Source of the DNA: Alphaproteobacteria bacterium
GTDB taxonomy: Bacteria > Pseudomonadota > Alphaproteobacteria > JAEULC01
DNA: 36,691 nt
Assembly: GCA_020846275.1 (NCBI GenBank)
Contig: JADLEG010000148.1
Span: 1 to 36,691 of the forward strand
Direction of reading: 5' to 3'
Positions 1 to 9,165 of the stretch are shown here, piece by piece (position 1 is the first letter of the stretch; every line of letters starts with the position of its first letter). A model generated the notes under the pieces. The model searched no databases, was not told where the DNA came from, and saw nothing but the letters and a program-made list of their open reading frames with translations. Both the position numbers and the translations under genes were made by a program.

Positions 1-1078
<1,078 letters not shown>

Positions 1079-1150
1079 GGGCCGTTCCTCCGGATGCTGC
1101 CTGTTGCTAGAGTTGGCGTGACTTTAGGCGACGGGCCCGCCTCTTGGGAA

Positions 1151-1165
1151 GGGGCGCGGCGCCCC
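1151..1165 (-). terminator. Small GC hairpin after radC, possible weak terminator
   Basis: GGGGCG and CGCCCC form a perfect 6-bp stem with a 3-base loop, just past the radC stop codon on the minus strand. Only a short pyrimidine stretch follows (TTCCC), so termination would be weak. It could separate map-radC from mmsA. Confidence 0.3.
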
Positions 1166-1170
1166 GCCTG

Positions 1171-1869
1171 CTACAGCAGGCCGAGCCCGCGGAAGCTCGC
1201 ATGCTTCTCGCGCCCGACGATCAGATGGTCGTGCAGGGCGATGTTCAGCGCCTTCAGCGCGGCGGCGATGTCGCGGGTGATGGCGATGTCGGCCTTGCTG
1301 GGCGAAGGGTCGCCCGAGGGGTGGTTGTGGACGACGATCAGCGCCGCCGCCCCCAGCTCCAGCGCGCGCTTGGCGACCTCGCGCGGATAGACCGGCGTCT
1401 CGTCGATCGTTCCGGTCTGGTGCACCTCGTCGGCGATCAGCCGGTTCTTGGCGTCGAGGAACAGCAGCCGGAACTGCTCGATGCGGACGTCGCCCTGGGC
1501 CACGCGCAGGTAGTCGAGCAGCTGGTGCCAGGATCCCAGCAACGGCCGCTCCATCACCTGGCGGCGCAGCAGCCGACGCGCGCCCTCGCCGATCAGCCGC
1601 AGCGCCGCCAGCGCGGCATCGCCAACGCCGTCGACCGCCTTCAGCTCGGCGTCGCTGGCATTGGCCAGCCGCCCGAGGTCGTTGTCGAACGCGGCCAGCA
1701 GGCGCTTCGCGAGCGGCTTGGTGTCCTGGCGCGGGATCGCCTGGAACAGCAGCAGTTCCAGGAACTCGTAGTCGGGCAGGGATTGCGGCGCGGACAGAAA
1801 GCGGTCGCGCAGGCGCCGGCGATGGCCCAGATGGTCCGCGGCGGCGGCCGGCTTGCGCGCGCTCGCCAT
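1171..1869 (-). CDS. radC: RadC-family (JAB/MPN-domain) protein
   Basis: A 232-residue RadC family protein, the usual length. The N-terminal part carries a UPF0758-type helix-hairpin-helix region (AVDGVGDAALAAL near 78-90). The C-terminal MPN/JAB domain has the full JAMM-type metal site: Glu148 in DEVH, His181 and His183 in HNHPSGDPSPSKAD, and Asp194. The family is found in almost all bacteria. The original DNA-repair assignment in E. coli is disputed, so the cellular job is unknown although the fold implies a zinc hydrolase. The gene follows the map stop codon by only 9 bases, so the two are probably co-transcribed. Family call secure, function not. Confidence 0.9.
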   Translation of the reverse strand: MASARKPAAAADHLGHRRRLRDRFLSAPQSLPDYEFLELLLFQAIPRQDTKPLAKRLLAAFDNDLGRLANASDAELKAVDGVGDAALAALRLIGEGARRLLRRQVMERPLLGSWHQLLDYLRVAQGDVRIEQFRLLFLDAKNRLIADEVHQTGTIDETPVYPREVAKRALELGAAALIVVHNHPSGDPSPSKADIAITRDIAAALKALNIALHDHLIVGREKHASFRGLGLL

Positions 1870-1878
1870 CGGCCCGAT

Positions 1879-2730
1879 TCAAGCGGCGGGGTAGGGCGGG
1901 CGCGTGTGTCCGGCGGGCGACAGCGTGAAGATCTCGAACCCGTCGCGGGTCACGCCGATCGTGTGCTCGAACTGCGCCGACAGCGATTTGTCCTTGGTCA
2001 CGGCGGTCCAGCCGTCGCCCAGGATCTTCACTTCCCACCGGCCGGCGTTGATCATCGGCTCGATCGTGAAGAACATGCCCTCGCGCAGCACCGGGCCCTC
2101 GCCGGCGCGGCCGTAATGCAGCACCGACGGCGCATCGTGGAAAATGCGGCCGATGCCGTGGCCGCAGAAATCGCGCACGACGGAGAAGCGGCTGGCCTCC
2201 GCATGGCGCTGGATCGCGGCGCCGATGTCCCCCAGCGTGGCACCGGGGCGCACGATCTCGATCCCCTTCATCATCGCCTCGTAGGTCACGTCGACCAGCT
2301 TGCGCGCCTTCAGCTTGATGTCGTCGCCGACCAGGTACATCCGGCTGGTGTCGCCGTGCCACCCATCCAGGATCACGGTGATGTCGATGTTCACGATGTC
2401 GCCGTCCACCAGCACTTTCTCGCCGGGGATCCCATGACAGACCACGTGGTTGACCGAGGTGCAGATCGAGCGCGGAAAGCCGCGATAGCCGAGCGGCGCG
2501 GGGATCGCCCCGCGCGCGATGATGAAGTCGTGGCAAGACTGGTCGAGCGCGCCGGTCGTGACGCCGGGCACGACCTGCGGGGCAATGAAATCGAGCACCT
2601 CCGCCGCCAGCCGGCCGGCCTCGCGCATGCCGGCGAACCCGTCCGGCCCGTGCAGCTTGATGCCGGACTTGCTGGCTCGCGGGTCCATCCAGGGATTGCC
2701 GCTCTCGGCGGCAGTTTGCTCTTCGCGCAT
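1879..2730 (-). CDS. map: Methionine aminopeptidase, type I
   Basis: Removes the initiator methionine from nascent proteins; cytoplasmic and essential in most bacteria. All the dinuclear-metal ligands and the active-site His are visible in the 283-residue protein: His99 in CHGIP, Asp116 and Asp127, His191 in GHGIGRIFH, Glu224 in TIEP and Glu255 in QFEHT. The reading frame stays open far upstream, but homology begins around residue 20 of the chosen start (ATG at 2730, MREEQTAAES). The extra upstream residues are low-complexity and unlike the family. Heads the map-radC pair. A downstream ATG (MDPRASK) is also possible as start. Confidence 0.94.
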   Translation of the reverse strand: MREEQTAAESGNPWMDPRASKSGIKLHGPDGFAGMREAGRLAAEVLDFIAPQVVPGVTTGALDQSCHDFIIARGAIPAPLGYRGFPRSICTSVNHVVCHGIPGEKVLVDGDIVNIDITVILDGWHGDTSRMYLVGDDIKLKARKLVDVTYEAMMKGIEIVRPGATLGDIGAAIQRHAEASRFSVVRDFCGHGIGRIFHDAPSVLHYGRAGEGPVLREGMFFTIEPMINAGRWEVKILGDGWTAVTKDKSLSAQFEHTIGVTRDGFEIFTLSPAGHTRPPYPAA

Positions 2731-3046
2731 GCGTATGGGTCCGATCGAATTCAACGGCTTCGCGGCCGGTTTGGCAAGCCTGGCGGCGGGTGACGATAAC
2801 CCTTTATAATACCATGAATTATTTCTGGCGCCCGCAAGCCCCGCAACCCGTGATATGGCATTCGCGTTGCATATATTGATCCGGGCGAGCCACGCAAGGG
2901 GATCGACCGCTGCCGGCCAGAAAATTAACCATTCTGGCCGTAGCATCGCAACCGTTACTGGCGCGACCCTAGGAGGCATCGCGGCTAACGCGAGCCGAAG
3001 GGGGAGCCTGAGGTTGGCCAGGCGCTCAAACAAGGAGCGTGTGGCG
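2731..3046. other. Divergent intergenic region between map and the DUF1194 gene
   Basis: This 316-base stretch has no credible gene and presumably holds promoters for both directions. It includes an AT-rich patch at 2801-2827 (CCTTTATAATACCATGAATT) that stands out from the GC-rich background. TATAAT at 2805-2810 has no acceptable -35 partner on the plus strand. On the minus strand the patch offers TATTAT, with TTGCGG 20 bases upstream, which is a poor fit. A purine-rich AGCCGAAGGGGGAGCCTGAGG follows near 2993-3013. I see no clear riboswitch or repeat. Confidence 0.5.
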
Positions 3047-3673
3047 ATGATTGCTGATCTCTGCCTGGTTCTTCTGCTGGATGCTTCCGGCAGCGTGGAC
3101 GCGTCGGAGTGGGAATTGCAGGCCAAGGCGACCGCCGAGGCCTTGTCGACCCCCGCGATCGTCGAAAAGATCACTCATGGCCAGAACGGCCGCATCGCCG
3201 TGACGGCAATGGAATGGTCGAGCTCGGCCATGCTGATCCTGCCCTGGACGCCGATCGCCAGCATGGGCGACGCCAAGTCGGTGGCGCTGGTGCTGGCGAC
3301 CTACCAGCGTCGGCAAAGCGGATCGACGGCCGTCGGCGACGCGCTCCTCGCAGCCGCTTCGGCGATCAAGGCGGCGCCGGACTGCGTGCGCCACGTGGTC
3401 GATATCTCCAGCGACGGCACCAACAACGCCGGCAGCGACCCCAAGGCCGCCGTGGCGGCGCTCCAGGCCATGGACGTGCAGGTGAATGCGCTGGTGATCG
3501 AGGACGAGATGGGCGTGCTCGAGTTCTACCAGAAGACCGTCAGCGGCTTCGTGATGTCGGCGAACTGGGAGAGCTACCAACAGGCGATCAAGGCCAAGCT
3601 GTCGCTCGAGATCGCCGAGCTCGACGCCTGCCGGCCCGATCTCACGGGCTGCTCGGGACCGTCGATCCACTGA
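3047..3673 (+). CDS. DUF1194 (VWA-like) domain protein
   Basis: A 208-residue protein of the DUF1194 family, related to von Willebrand factor A domains and common in alphaproteobacteria; function unknown. The metal-ion-dependent adhesion site is readable: DASGSVD near residues 11-17, Thr in GSTAVGDAL, and Asp in DISSDGTNN. The C-terminus has two Cys ten residues apart that could form a disulfide. The start is the ATG at 3047 with AAGGAG nine bases upstream. A longer reading from 2855 exists but its N-terminus has no family similarity. Many DUF1194 proteins have a signal peptide before the DxSGS strand, and none is visible here, so the product may be cytoplasmic. The next gene on the same strand starts 92 bases later. 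Confidence 0.85.
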   Translation: MIADLCLVLLLDASGSVDASEWELQAKATAEALSTPAIVEKITHGQNGRIAVTAMEWSSSAMLILPWTPIASMGDAKSVALVLATYQRRQSGSTAVGDALLAAASAIKAAPDCVRHVVDISSDGTNNAGSDPKAAVAALQAMDVQVNALVIEDEMGVLEFYQKTVSGFVMSANWESYQQAIKAKLSLEIAELDACRPDLTGCSGPSIH

Positions 3674-3765
3674 CGTCCGCGGGCCGGATATCCGCCGCAT
3701 GGTCGTTGCTGCCCGTTCCGGGCTAGGATGCCCCGCGACATGGGGCCATCATCCGCGGGACGCGC

Positions 3766-4536
3766 ATGAACGATACGCCAGCGACCGAGAAGATCTATAC
3801 CGCCTGCCTGCTCATCATCGGCAACGAGATCCTGTCCGGACGAACCGTCGACGCCAACCTGCCATTCCTGGCCAAGCGCCTGAACGAGATCGGCGTGCGC
3901 CTGAAAGAGGTGCGCGTGGTGGCTGACAGCGAGCCCGCCATCGTCAAGGCGGTCAACGAGGTGCGCGTCGCCTGCGACTACGTGTTCACGACCGGCGGGA
4001 TCGGTCCCACGCATGACGACATCACCTCGGGCTGCGTCGCCAAAGCCTTCGGCACGGTGCTGGAGCGCAATGCCGAGGCGGTGCGGCGCCTCGAGCGGCA
4101 CTATCCGCCCGGCTCGCTGAACGAGGCGCGGCTGCGCATGGCGGAGATTCCCGTCGGCGCCACCTTGATCGACAACCCGGTCTCGACCGCGCCCGGGTTC
4201 AAGCTGGGCAATGTCCACGTGATGGCGGGCGTGCCGCGCATCATGCAGGCGATGTTCGAGGGCATCGCGCCAAGCCTGGTCGGCGGCAAGCCGGTGATGA
4301 TGCGCTCGGTGAGCTGCACCCTCGGCGAGGGCGTGCTCGCCAAGGGTCTGGGCGAGATCCAGGCCCGCTACCCGCATGTCGATATCGGCAGCTATCCCTA
4401 TTACCGTGTCGGCGGCTTCGGCGTCAGCCTGGTCGCGCGCGGCACCGATCCGAAGGAGCTGGAAACCGTCGCCCAGGAAATCGCCGCACTGATCAAGACG
4501 CTCGGCGGCACGCCGGTGTTCGACGGAACGACCTGA
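3766..4536 (+). CDS. Competence/damage-inducible protein A-like, molybdopterin-binding (MoCF) domain protein
   Basis: A 256-residue single-domain protein of the CinA N-terminal / MoCF_biosynth superfamily. The core motif TTGGIGPTHDDIT lies at residues 75-87, and GNEILSGR near 19-26 starts the fold. It lacks the C-terminal PncC-like nicotinamide-nucleotide deamidase domain of full-length CinA. Short versions like this are common in alphaproteobacteria. In the CinA family this domain has ADP-ribose or NMN-type nucleotide pyrophosphatase activity; which activity applies here is an inference. The gene converges with the FAD oxidoreductase on the other strand, the stops only 6 bases apart. Confidence 0.88.
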   Translation: MNDTPATEKIYTACLLIIGNEILSGRTVDANLPFLAKRLNEIGVRLKEVRVVADSEPAIVKAVNEVRVACDYVFTTGGIGPTHDDITSGCVAKAFGTVLERNAEAVRRLERHYPPGSLNEARLRMAEIPVGATLIDNPVSTAPGFKLGNVHVMAGVPRIMQAMFEGIAPSLVGGKPVMMRSVSCTLGEGVLAKGLGEIQARYPHVDIGSYPYYRVGGFGVSLVARGTDPKELETVAQEIAALIKTLGGTPVFDGTT

Positions 4537-4542
4537 CCGTCG

Positions 4543-6120
4543 CTACCGTAGATCCCTGATCATCCGCCGGGCCGCGTTGTGCCCGGGCGCGCCCGAGACG
4601 CCGCCGCCGGGATGGCTGCCCGAGCCGCAGAGATAGAGCGCGTCGATCGGCGTGCGATAGCGCGCCGCCCTGGGATGCGGGCGCAGGCTGAAGATCTGGT
4701 CGAGGTCGTGGCGGCCGTGGAAGATGTCGCCCTCGGTCAGGCCGAACATGCGTTCGAGGTCGAGCGGCGACAGCACCTGGCGGGCGACGGTGATGCGGCC
4801 GAGATTGGGGATGTGGCGCTGGACCGCCGCGAGGATCCGATCGGCCACGCGGTCCTTGATCGCGTCCCAGCCCTGTCCCCCCGCCAGGTGATAGGGATAG
4901 TACTTGCACAGAAGGCTCATGACGTGGTGCCCCGGCGGCGCCAGGCTGTCGTCGAGCGCCGAGGCGATCTGGATGTTGACATAGGGTTCGGGTGGGATCT
5001 CGCCGACGCGGGCAAGCTGGTAGCAGCGTTCGACGGTCACGCGGTCGGGCAGCAGCGTGATCGCCGATCCGAGCGCCACCTTTGCCGCCTCGCCCGAAAG
5101 CCGGGCGAACTCGGGTGCGGCGTTGAGCGCCAGGTTCATGCGCACCGAGGCGTGTCCCATCCGCAGATGCGCGATGTCCTCGGCGAATTGCGGCTCCAGA
5201 TGCTCCCTGCCGACAAGCTTCAGGAAGGTGCGCTTCGGATCGGTGTTGGCGGCAACGGCGCGCGCGCGGATCTCCTCGCCGGTCTCCAGGCGCACACCCT
5301 CGGCGCGGCCGTTCTTGACCAGGATGCGGTCGACCGGCGCCGAGACGCGGATCTCCGCGCCGTGCTCGCGGGCCGACGCAACCAGCGCCTGGCTGACCGC
5401 GCCCATGCCGCCCTTGGCGACGCCCCATTTGTAGCGCACGCCCTCGAGCTCGCCGAGCACGTTCAGGAAGAAGGGGATGGCCGAGCCGGGATGGTGCAGG
5501 CTGGAGAAATTGCTCGATACGCAATGCACGGCGTAGATCTGGCGCAGCGTCTCGCTCTCGAACCAGCGCTCCATCAGCTCGCTGGCGCTCAAGGTGAACA
5601 TCTGCGCCAGGAAATGGCGGTCGTCGGCGTCGAGCTTGCGCAATTGAAGCCCGGCGCGCGCCGTGGCGAACAGCGATTCCCAGCCGCCCGCCAGGTCCGG
5701 CGGCTCGCGCAGCCACTGGTCGCGCACGACGTCGCCGACGCGCAGCAGCCGCTGGCGCAGCCGCTTCATCGCGTCCCAGTCGCGGTTGGAGAAGCGCGCG
5801 ACCTCGGCCTGGTCGTGCGCCTCGTCGCCGGTGAACTGCACCGCCTCGCCGCTGCTCAACAGCTCCAGCGAGCCGCGATAGGGCGTGGCGCTGAGGCCGT
5901 GGCGCTTCAGCTCCAGGTCGCGGATGATCTCGCCCCGCAGCAGGCTCAGCGTGTAGGACGCGATGGAGTTGCGGTAGCCCGGATGGAACTCCTCGGTGAC
6001 CGCCGCGCCGCCGACGACGTGACGACGCTCCAGCACCAGGGTCTTCAGCCCCGCCCGCGCGAGATAGGCGGCCGTGGTCAGCCCGTTGTGGCCGCCGCCG
6101 ATCACGATCGCATCGTACAT
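4543..6120 (-). CDS. PYROXD2/phytoene-desaturase-like FAD oxidoreductase
   Basis: A 525-residue flavoprotein of the NAD(P)/FAD-dependent phytoene dehydrogenase (CrtI/COG1233) group. It most resembles the PYROXD2-like subgroup that is widespread in bacteria with no proven substrate. The N-terminus is the dinucleotide-binding motif DAIVIGGGHNGLTTAAYLA, then ERRHVVGGAAVTEE. The C-terminus has the second FAD contact region LYLCGSGSHPGGGVSGAPGHN. The start is the ATG at 6120 immediately before the Rossmann strand; the frame is open further upstream but carries no conserved sequence there. No carotenoid genes are nearby, so a carotenoid role is unlikely. It appears to be monocistronic. Confidence 0.85.
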   Translation of the reverse strand: MYDAIVIGGGHNGLTTAAYLARAGLKTLVLERRHVVGGAAVTEEFHPGYRNSIASYTLSLLRGEIIRDLELKRHGLSATPYRGSLELLSSGEAVQFTGDEAHDQAEVARFSNRDWDAMKRLRQRLLRVGDVVRDQWLREPPDLAGGWESLFATARAGLQLRKLDADDRHFLAQMFTLSASELMERWFESETLRQIYAVHCVSSNFSSLHHPGSAIPFFLNVLGELEGVRYKWGVAKGGMGAVSQALVASAREHGAEIRVSAPVDRILVKNGRAEGVRLETGEEIRARAVAANTDPKRTFLKLVGREHLEPQFAEDIAHLRMGHASVRMNLALNAAPEFARLSGEAAKVALGSAITLLPDRVTVERCYQLARVGEIPPEPYVNIQIASALDDSLAPPGHHVMSLLCKYYPYHLAGGQGWDAIKDRVADRILAAVQRHIPNLGRITVARQVLSPLDLERMFGLTEGDIFHGRHDLDQIFSLRPHPRAARYRTPIDALYLCGSGSHPGGGVSGAPGHNAARRMIRDLR

Positions 6121-6258
6121 GCTGTCTTCGACCCCCGGATTCTTCGATGCGCGGGCAACGCTTGCACCGCGGCGCGGCCGGCAGGGTAGGGTAGCAGCGC
6201 CCCGCGACGCAACCCGCGCGCAGGCCCGGCGGGGATGCTGTTCTAGGACAGGGTCCGG

Positions 6259-6287
6259 TTGCCTCGCCCGCGCCCTGCCGCTAGCGT
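6259..6287 (+). promoter_or_regulatory. Possible promoter of tRNA-Leu
   Basis: TTGCCT (6259-6264) and TAGCGT (6282-6287) are separated by 17 bases, placing a start site near 6294, about 28 bases before the tRNA. The -10 element is a weak match, so this is tentative. Confidence 0.35.
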
Positions 6288-6321
6288 GGCGCGCAAGTCC
6301 CGGCCGCCGACCGCAACACAA

Positions 6322-6410
6322 GCCCGCTTGGTGGAACTGGTAGACACAAGGGACTTAAAATCCCTTGGCCCGAAAGGGCCGTGCCGGTTCGAGTCCGGCA
6401 GCGGGCACCA
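6322..6410 (+). tRNA. tRNA-Leu (anticodon UAA)
   Basis: A complete class II tRNA. The acceptor stem pairs GCCCGCT (6322-6328) with AGCGGGC (6400-6406), then a discriminator A and a genomically encoded CCA (6408-6410). The anticodon stem AGGGA/TCCCT encloses the loop CTTAAAA, giving anticodon TAA at 6356-6358. The long variable arm GGCCCGAAAGGGCC and the T-arm GGTTCGAGTCC are typical of tRNA-Leu. It reads UUA and, by wobble, UUG codons, which are rare in so GC-rich a genome. Confidence 0.98.
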
Positions 6411-6451
6411 ACAGCTGCAATGCAGTTGCACGGGTGGGCGGGCTCGCGACG

Positions 6452-7129
6452 CTATCGCTTGGCGGCGAGGGCGACGAGGGCTTCCTTCACCGCGCGGATG
6501 TGCTGCGCCAGGGCGGTCGCGGCGGCGGCGTAGGCGCCGCCGCGGCAGAGCCGGGCGATCTCCGCGTGTTCCTGCTCGGCGCGTTCCAGCCCGTCGGTCA
6601 GCAGCAGCTGCAGCCGCGTGAAGCGGTCCGATGCCGCCAGCAGCTTGTCGACGATCGCCTGGGTCTGCGGCCGCCCGGCGCGCGCGTACAGCATGGCGTG
6701 CAGCTTTGTGTTGAGCTCCCCCCAGCGCCGCACGTTCTGGCTGCGCAGCTCGGCCGAGTATTCCTTCAACACCGCGTCGATGGCGCGATAGTCCGCCTCG
6801 GTCAGGTGCGGCGCGGAATGCGTGAGCAGCATAGGTTCCAGCAGCTCGCGCAGCTCGAAGGTTTCCTCGATGCTCGACAGCGCCGCGCCCGCCACCACGG
6901 CGCCTTTGTGCGGCTCGATCCTGACCAGCCCCTCGGCCTCGAGCTGGACCAGCGCCTCGCGCACGGGGGTGCGGCTGATGCCGAACTCGGCCGCCAGCAC
7001 ATCCTGGCGCAGCGGCTCGCCGTCCTTCAGCTCGCCGTCGAAAATCTTGCGACGGATCGCCTCGGCGGCCGAGGCGGCCACCGTACGGTGCGCGAAGGAC
7101 GCGCCGCTGCGCGGGGTCGATCCCGGCAT
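6452..7129 (-). CDS. GntR-family transcriptional regulator, FCD subfamily
   Basis: A 225-residue regulator. The winged helix-turn-helix spans about residues 17-82 (AAEFGISRTPVREALVQLEAEGLV) and is followed by an FCD all-helical ligand domain. The His residues expected to bind metal in FCD domains are present: His144 in LNTKLHAML, His188 and His210. It is the last gene of a minus-strand operon, 13 bases after the hydrolase stop, so it presumably controls the DapA-like/hydrolase genes from the promoter near 10149-10177. A GTG start at 7138, three codons upstream, is an alternative. FCD regulators usually sense small organic acids; the ligand here may be the aldolase substrate or product. Confidence 0.92.
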   Translation of the reverse strand: MPGSTPRSGASFAHRTVAASAAEAIRRKIFDGELKDGEPLRQDVLAAEFGISRTPVREALVQLEAEGLVRIEPHKGAVVAGAALSSIEETFELRELLEPMLLTHSAPHLTEADYRAIDAVLKEYSAELRSQNVRRWGELNTKLHAMLYARAGRPQTQAIVDKLLAASDRFTRLQLLLTDGLERAEQEHAEIARLCRGGAYAAAATALAQHIRAVKEALVALAAKR

Positions 7130-7142
7130 GGCGGACACTCGC

Positions 7143-9149
7143 TCAGTCCAGGCGGACGTCGTGGCGCGGGCGGCCCCAGTCGGCGGCCCGCTGGGCGGCG
7201 CGTTCGACGTCTTCTTCCAGCAGGAAGCCCTCGGCCACCAGGCGCCGCGCGGCCTCGGTGATCGCGCGCACATAGCCCGCCTTGTCGCCGTAGCGTTCGA
7301 GGATCGAGCGTCGCGGGTCGCCGGTCGCCGCGCGTTCCTGCGGCGTGTCGGGGAAGGCGATGGTGCTGCCGACGATCGGACCCATCGCGCCATACCCGAA
7401 GCCGTGTGCGCGCATGTTCCAGCCGTTGTAGGTGGCGAGCGGCGCCTGGACCATCGGCGCGCGCACCCCGGCCACGTCGTTGCCGTCCTCGTCCACGGCG
7501 GGAACCTGGACGGCATAGCGCTTGCCGGCGACGACCGTCGGCGGCTCTTTCGCGATGAACCCGCGGTCGATGTCCGGGCCGAAGTCGAGCAGGTCGAGCT
7601 TGCTGGGGCCCTTCGGGATCACCGCACCCGGGATCGCGGGATACTGCCGGCGCCATTCCTCGGCCGCGACCAGCGTGCCGTCCTTGCGCCTCGGGATGCG
7701 GCTGGCGGGCGGCGCTGTGCCGCCGCTGGCCCAGCGGTCGAGCATGTCGAGCACCGCGCGGAACAGCATCGAGGTCACGACGACGTTGGCCGGATAGACG
7801 CAGATGCCTTTCGCCGGCTGCTTCATCAGCGGGTCGGCATAGTGCTGCGAGCTTGACCACAGGTAGTGCCGCACCCCCGCGGGCGGCTCCAGGTCGTTGC
7901 CCGCGGTGTCGGTGATCGCCAGCGACCCGCGGCGCAGCCAGTATTCCGAGGCCGTGTCGGTCTGGATCACCAGCGGGTCGGTGTCCGGGCGCTTCAGGAT
8001 CGCGTCGGCTTTGCCGGTGAGATGGTCCTTGCTGCGCGCATAGGCGAACGGGAAGCGGTCGACCGGGGTGAAGTGGTTTTCGTATTCCTGGCCGGGCAGG
8101 GGCATGATCTGGGCGAAGCGCTGGTTCATCCACATGCGCCCGCCGCCCGCGACATGCGGGAGCACGCCGTCGAACACGCGCCGGTTTTGGGCATCGGCGT
8201 TGAAGCCAAGGTAGATCGAATCGCGGATGCACCGCCCGGTCTGCGAGCGGCCCCAGGCATAGGCCTTCTCGACCCCGCCCTTGAGCGGATTGCCCTCGTC
8301 GCCGTGCTTCAGGAAGCTGACGAAGTCGCGTACCGCGACATGGCCCAGCCCCAGCACGATCGGGTCGCGCGCGGCGTACACCAGCTCGTAGATCCAGCCC
8401 GGCTCGAAGCCGGCTTCGACGTAAATATGCGTGTCGCAGGGGATGACCGCGCGCTCGCGGCCTCCGCCGTCGACGGTGCTGCCGAATTCCAGCCTGGCGA
8501 ACTGCCAGGCCTCGGGCGCGATCGCCACGCGCTCGCTGTCGGCATAGCGCCGGCGCGTCAGCCTCGCCCCGCGCGTGTCCAGCGACACGGCCGGGTAGCT
8601 CTTGGCGGCGGCTTGGCCGCTCAGCGGCAGGCAATGCACGCCCGGCTCGGTGACGACGTACTCCACGCGCACCGTGCCGGTGATCGGCTTGCCGCCCTCG
8701 GTCGCCACGGGCAGGTCCAGCAGCATCCGCCCTTCGCCCGGCTGCAGGTCGCCTTGCCAGCCCAGCCAGCCCACCGTGTAGCCGCGGCGGAACAGGAAGC
8801 CGTTGCCGGCGTGCTCCGGCGCGCGCGGCTCGTTCGATCCGACCGCATCGTTGAAGAACTGCAGGCAGCGCTTGTTGCCGCGGTTGCCGTAGTCGAAGAA
8901 CAACCGGCGGTTGGAGCGCTTCGGGTCGACCGGCTTCAGCAGCGCGAAATCGGCGGCGAACCGCACCTTGCCGGCGGCGTCCACCGGGGCCAAGCGAATG
9001 TCGGTCACGGCCTGGAGGTCGGGCGCGGCCGGGTCGACCGCGAAGTCCGCCCGGCCGCTCAGATATTCGTAGGCGCCCGCCTCGCCGAATTCGTGGCCCT
9101 CGGCGAAGGGGAAGCGCTTCGCGACCGTCAGTCGCGCCACGCCGGACAT
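7143..9149 (-). CDS. Abhydrolase_10 (alpha/beta-hydrolase domain) protein
   Basis: A 668-residue protein of the alpha/beta-hydrolase-domain family Abhydrolase_10, whose substrates are undefined. The predicted nucleophile is Ser302 in GRSQTGR, in the middle of the chain, and conserved acidic and histidine residues follow (for example TYNGWNMRAHGFGYG near the C-terminus). I see no signal peptide at the chosen start (MSGVARLTVAKRFPF), so it is likely cytoplasmic. It sits between a DapA-type aldolase (16 bases upstream) and a GntR regulator (13 bases downstream) in one operon. A role in hydrolysing an ester or lactone that feeds, or comes from, the aldolase is an inference from this context. Confidence 0.8.
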   Translation of the reverse strand: MSGVARLTVAKRFPFAEGHEFGEAGAYEYLSGRADFAVDPAAPDLQAVTDIRLAPVDAAGKVRFAADFALLKPVDPKRSNRRLFFDYGNRGNKRCLQFFNDAVGSNEPRAPEHAGNGFLFRRGYTVGWLGWQGDLQPGEGRMLLDLPVATEGGKPITGTVRVEYVVTEPGVHCLPLSGQAAAKSYPAVSLDTRGARLTRRRYADSERVAIAPEAWQFARLEFGSTVDGGGRERAVIPCDTHIYVEAGFEPGWIYELVYAARDPIVLGLGHVAVRDFVSFLKHGDEGNPLKGGVEKAYAWGRSQTGRCIRDSIYLGFNADAQNRRVFDGVLPHVAGGGRMWMNQRFAQIMPLPGQEYENHFTPVDRFPFAYARSKDHLTGKADAILKRPDTDPLVIQTDTASEYWLRRGSLAITDTAGNDLEPPAGVRHYLWSSSQHYADPLMKQPAKGICVYPANVVVTSMLFRAVLDMLDRWASGGTAPPASRIPRRKDGTLVAAEEWRRQYPAIPGAVIPKGPSKLDLLDFGPDIDRGFIAKEPPTVVAGKRYAVQVPAVDEDGNDVAGVRAPMVQAPLATYNGWNMRAHGFGYGAMGPIVGSTIAFPDTPQERAATGDPRRSILERYGDKAGYVRAITEAARRLVAEGFLLEEDVERAAQRAADWGRPRHDVRLD

Positions 9150-9165
9150 CGGGCGGTCGCTGCGG

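Noticed and set aside
2801..2827. AT-rich patch with TATAAT as a promoter for the DUF1194 gene
   Set aside because: No -35-like hexamer at 16-18 bases on the plus strand, and the start codon is about 240 bases away.
2731..3174. N-terminal extension of methionine aminopeptidase
   Set aside because: No family similarity upstream of the ATG at 2730, and the extension would run over the divergent DUF1194 gene.
6243..6431. Short minus-strand open frame across tRNA-Leu (PLPDSNRHGPFGPRDFKSLVSTSSTKR)
   Set aside because: It is the antisense of the tRNA-Leu gene, a well-known spurious protein pattern.
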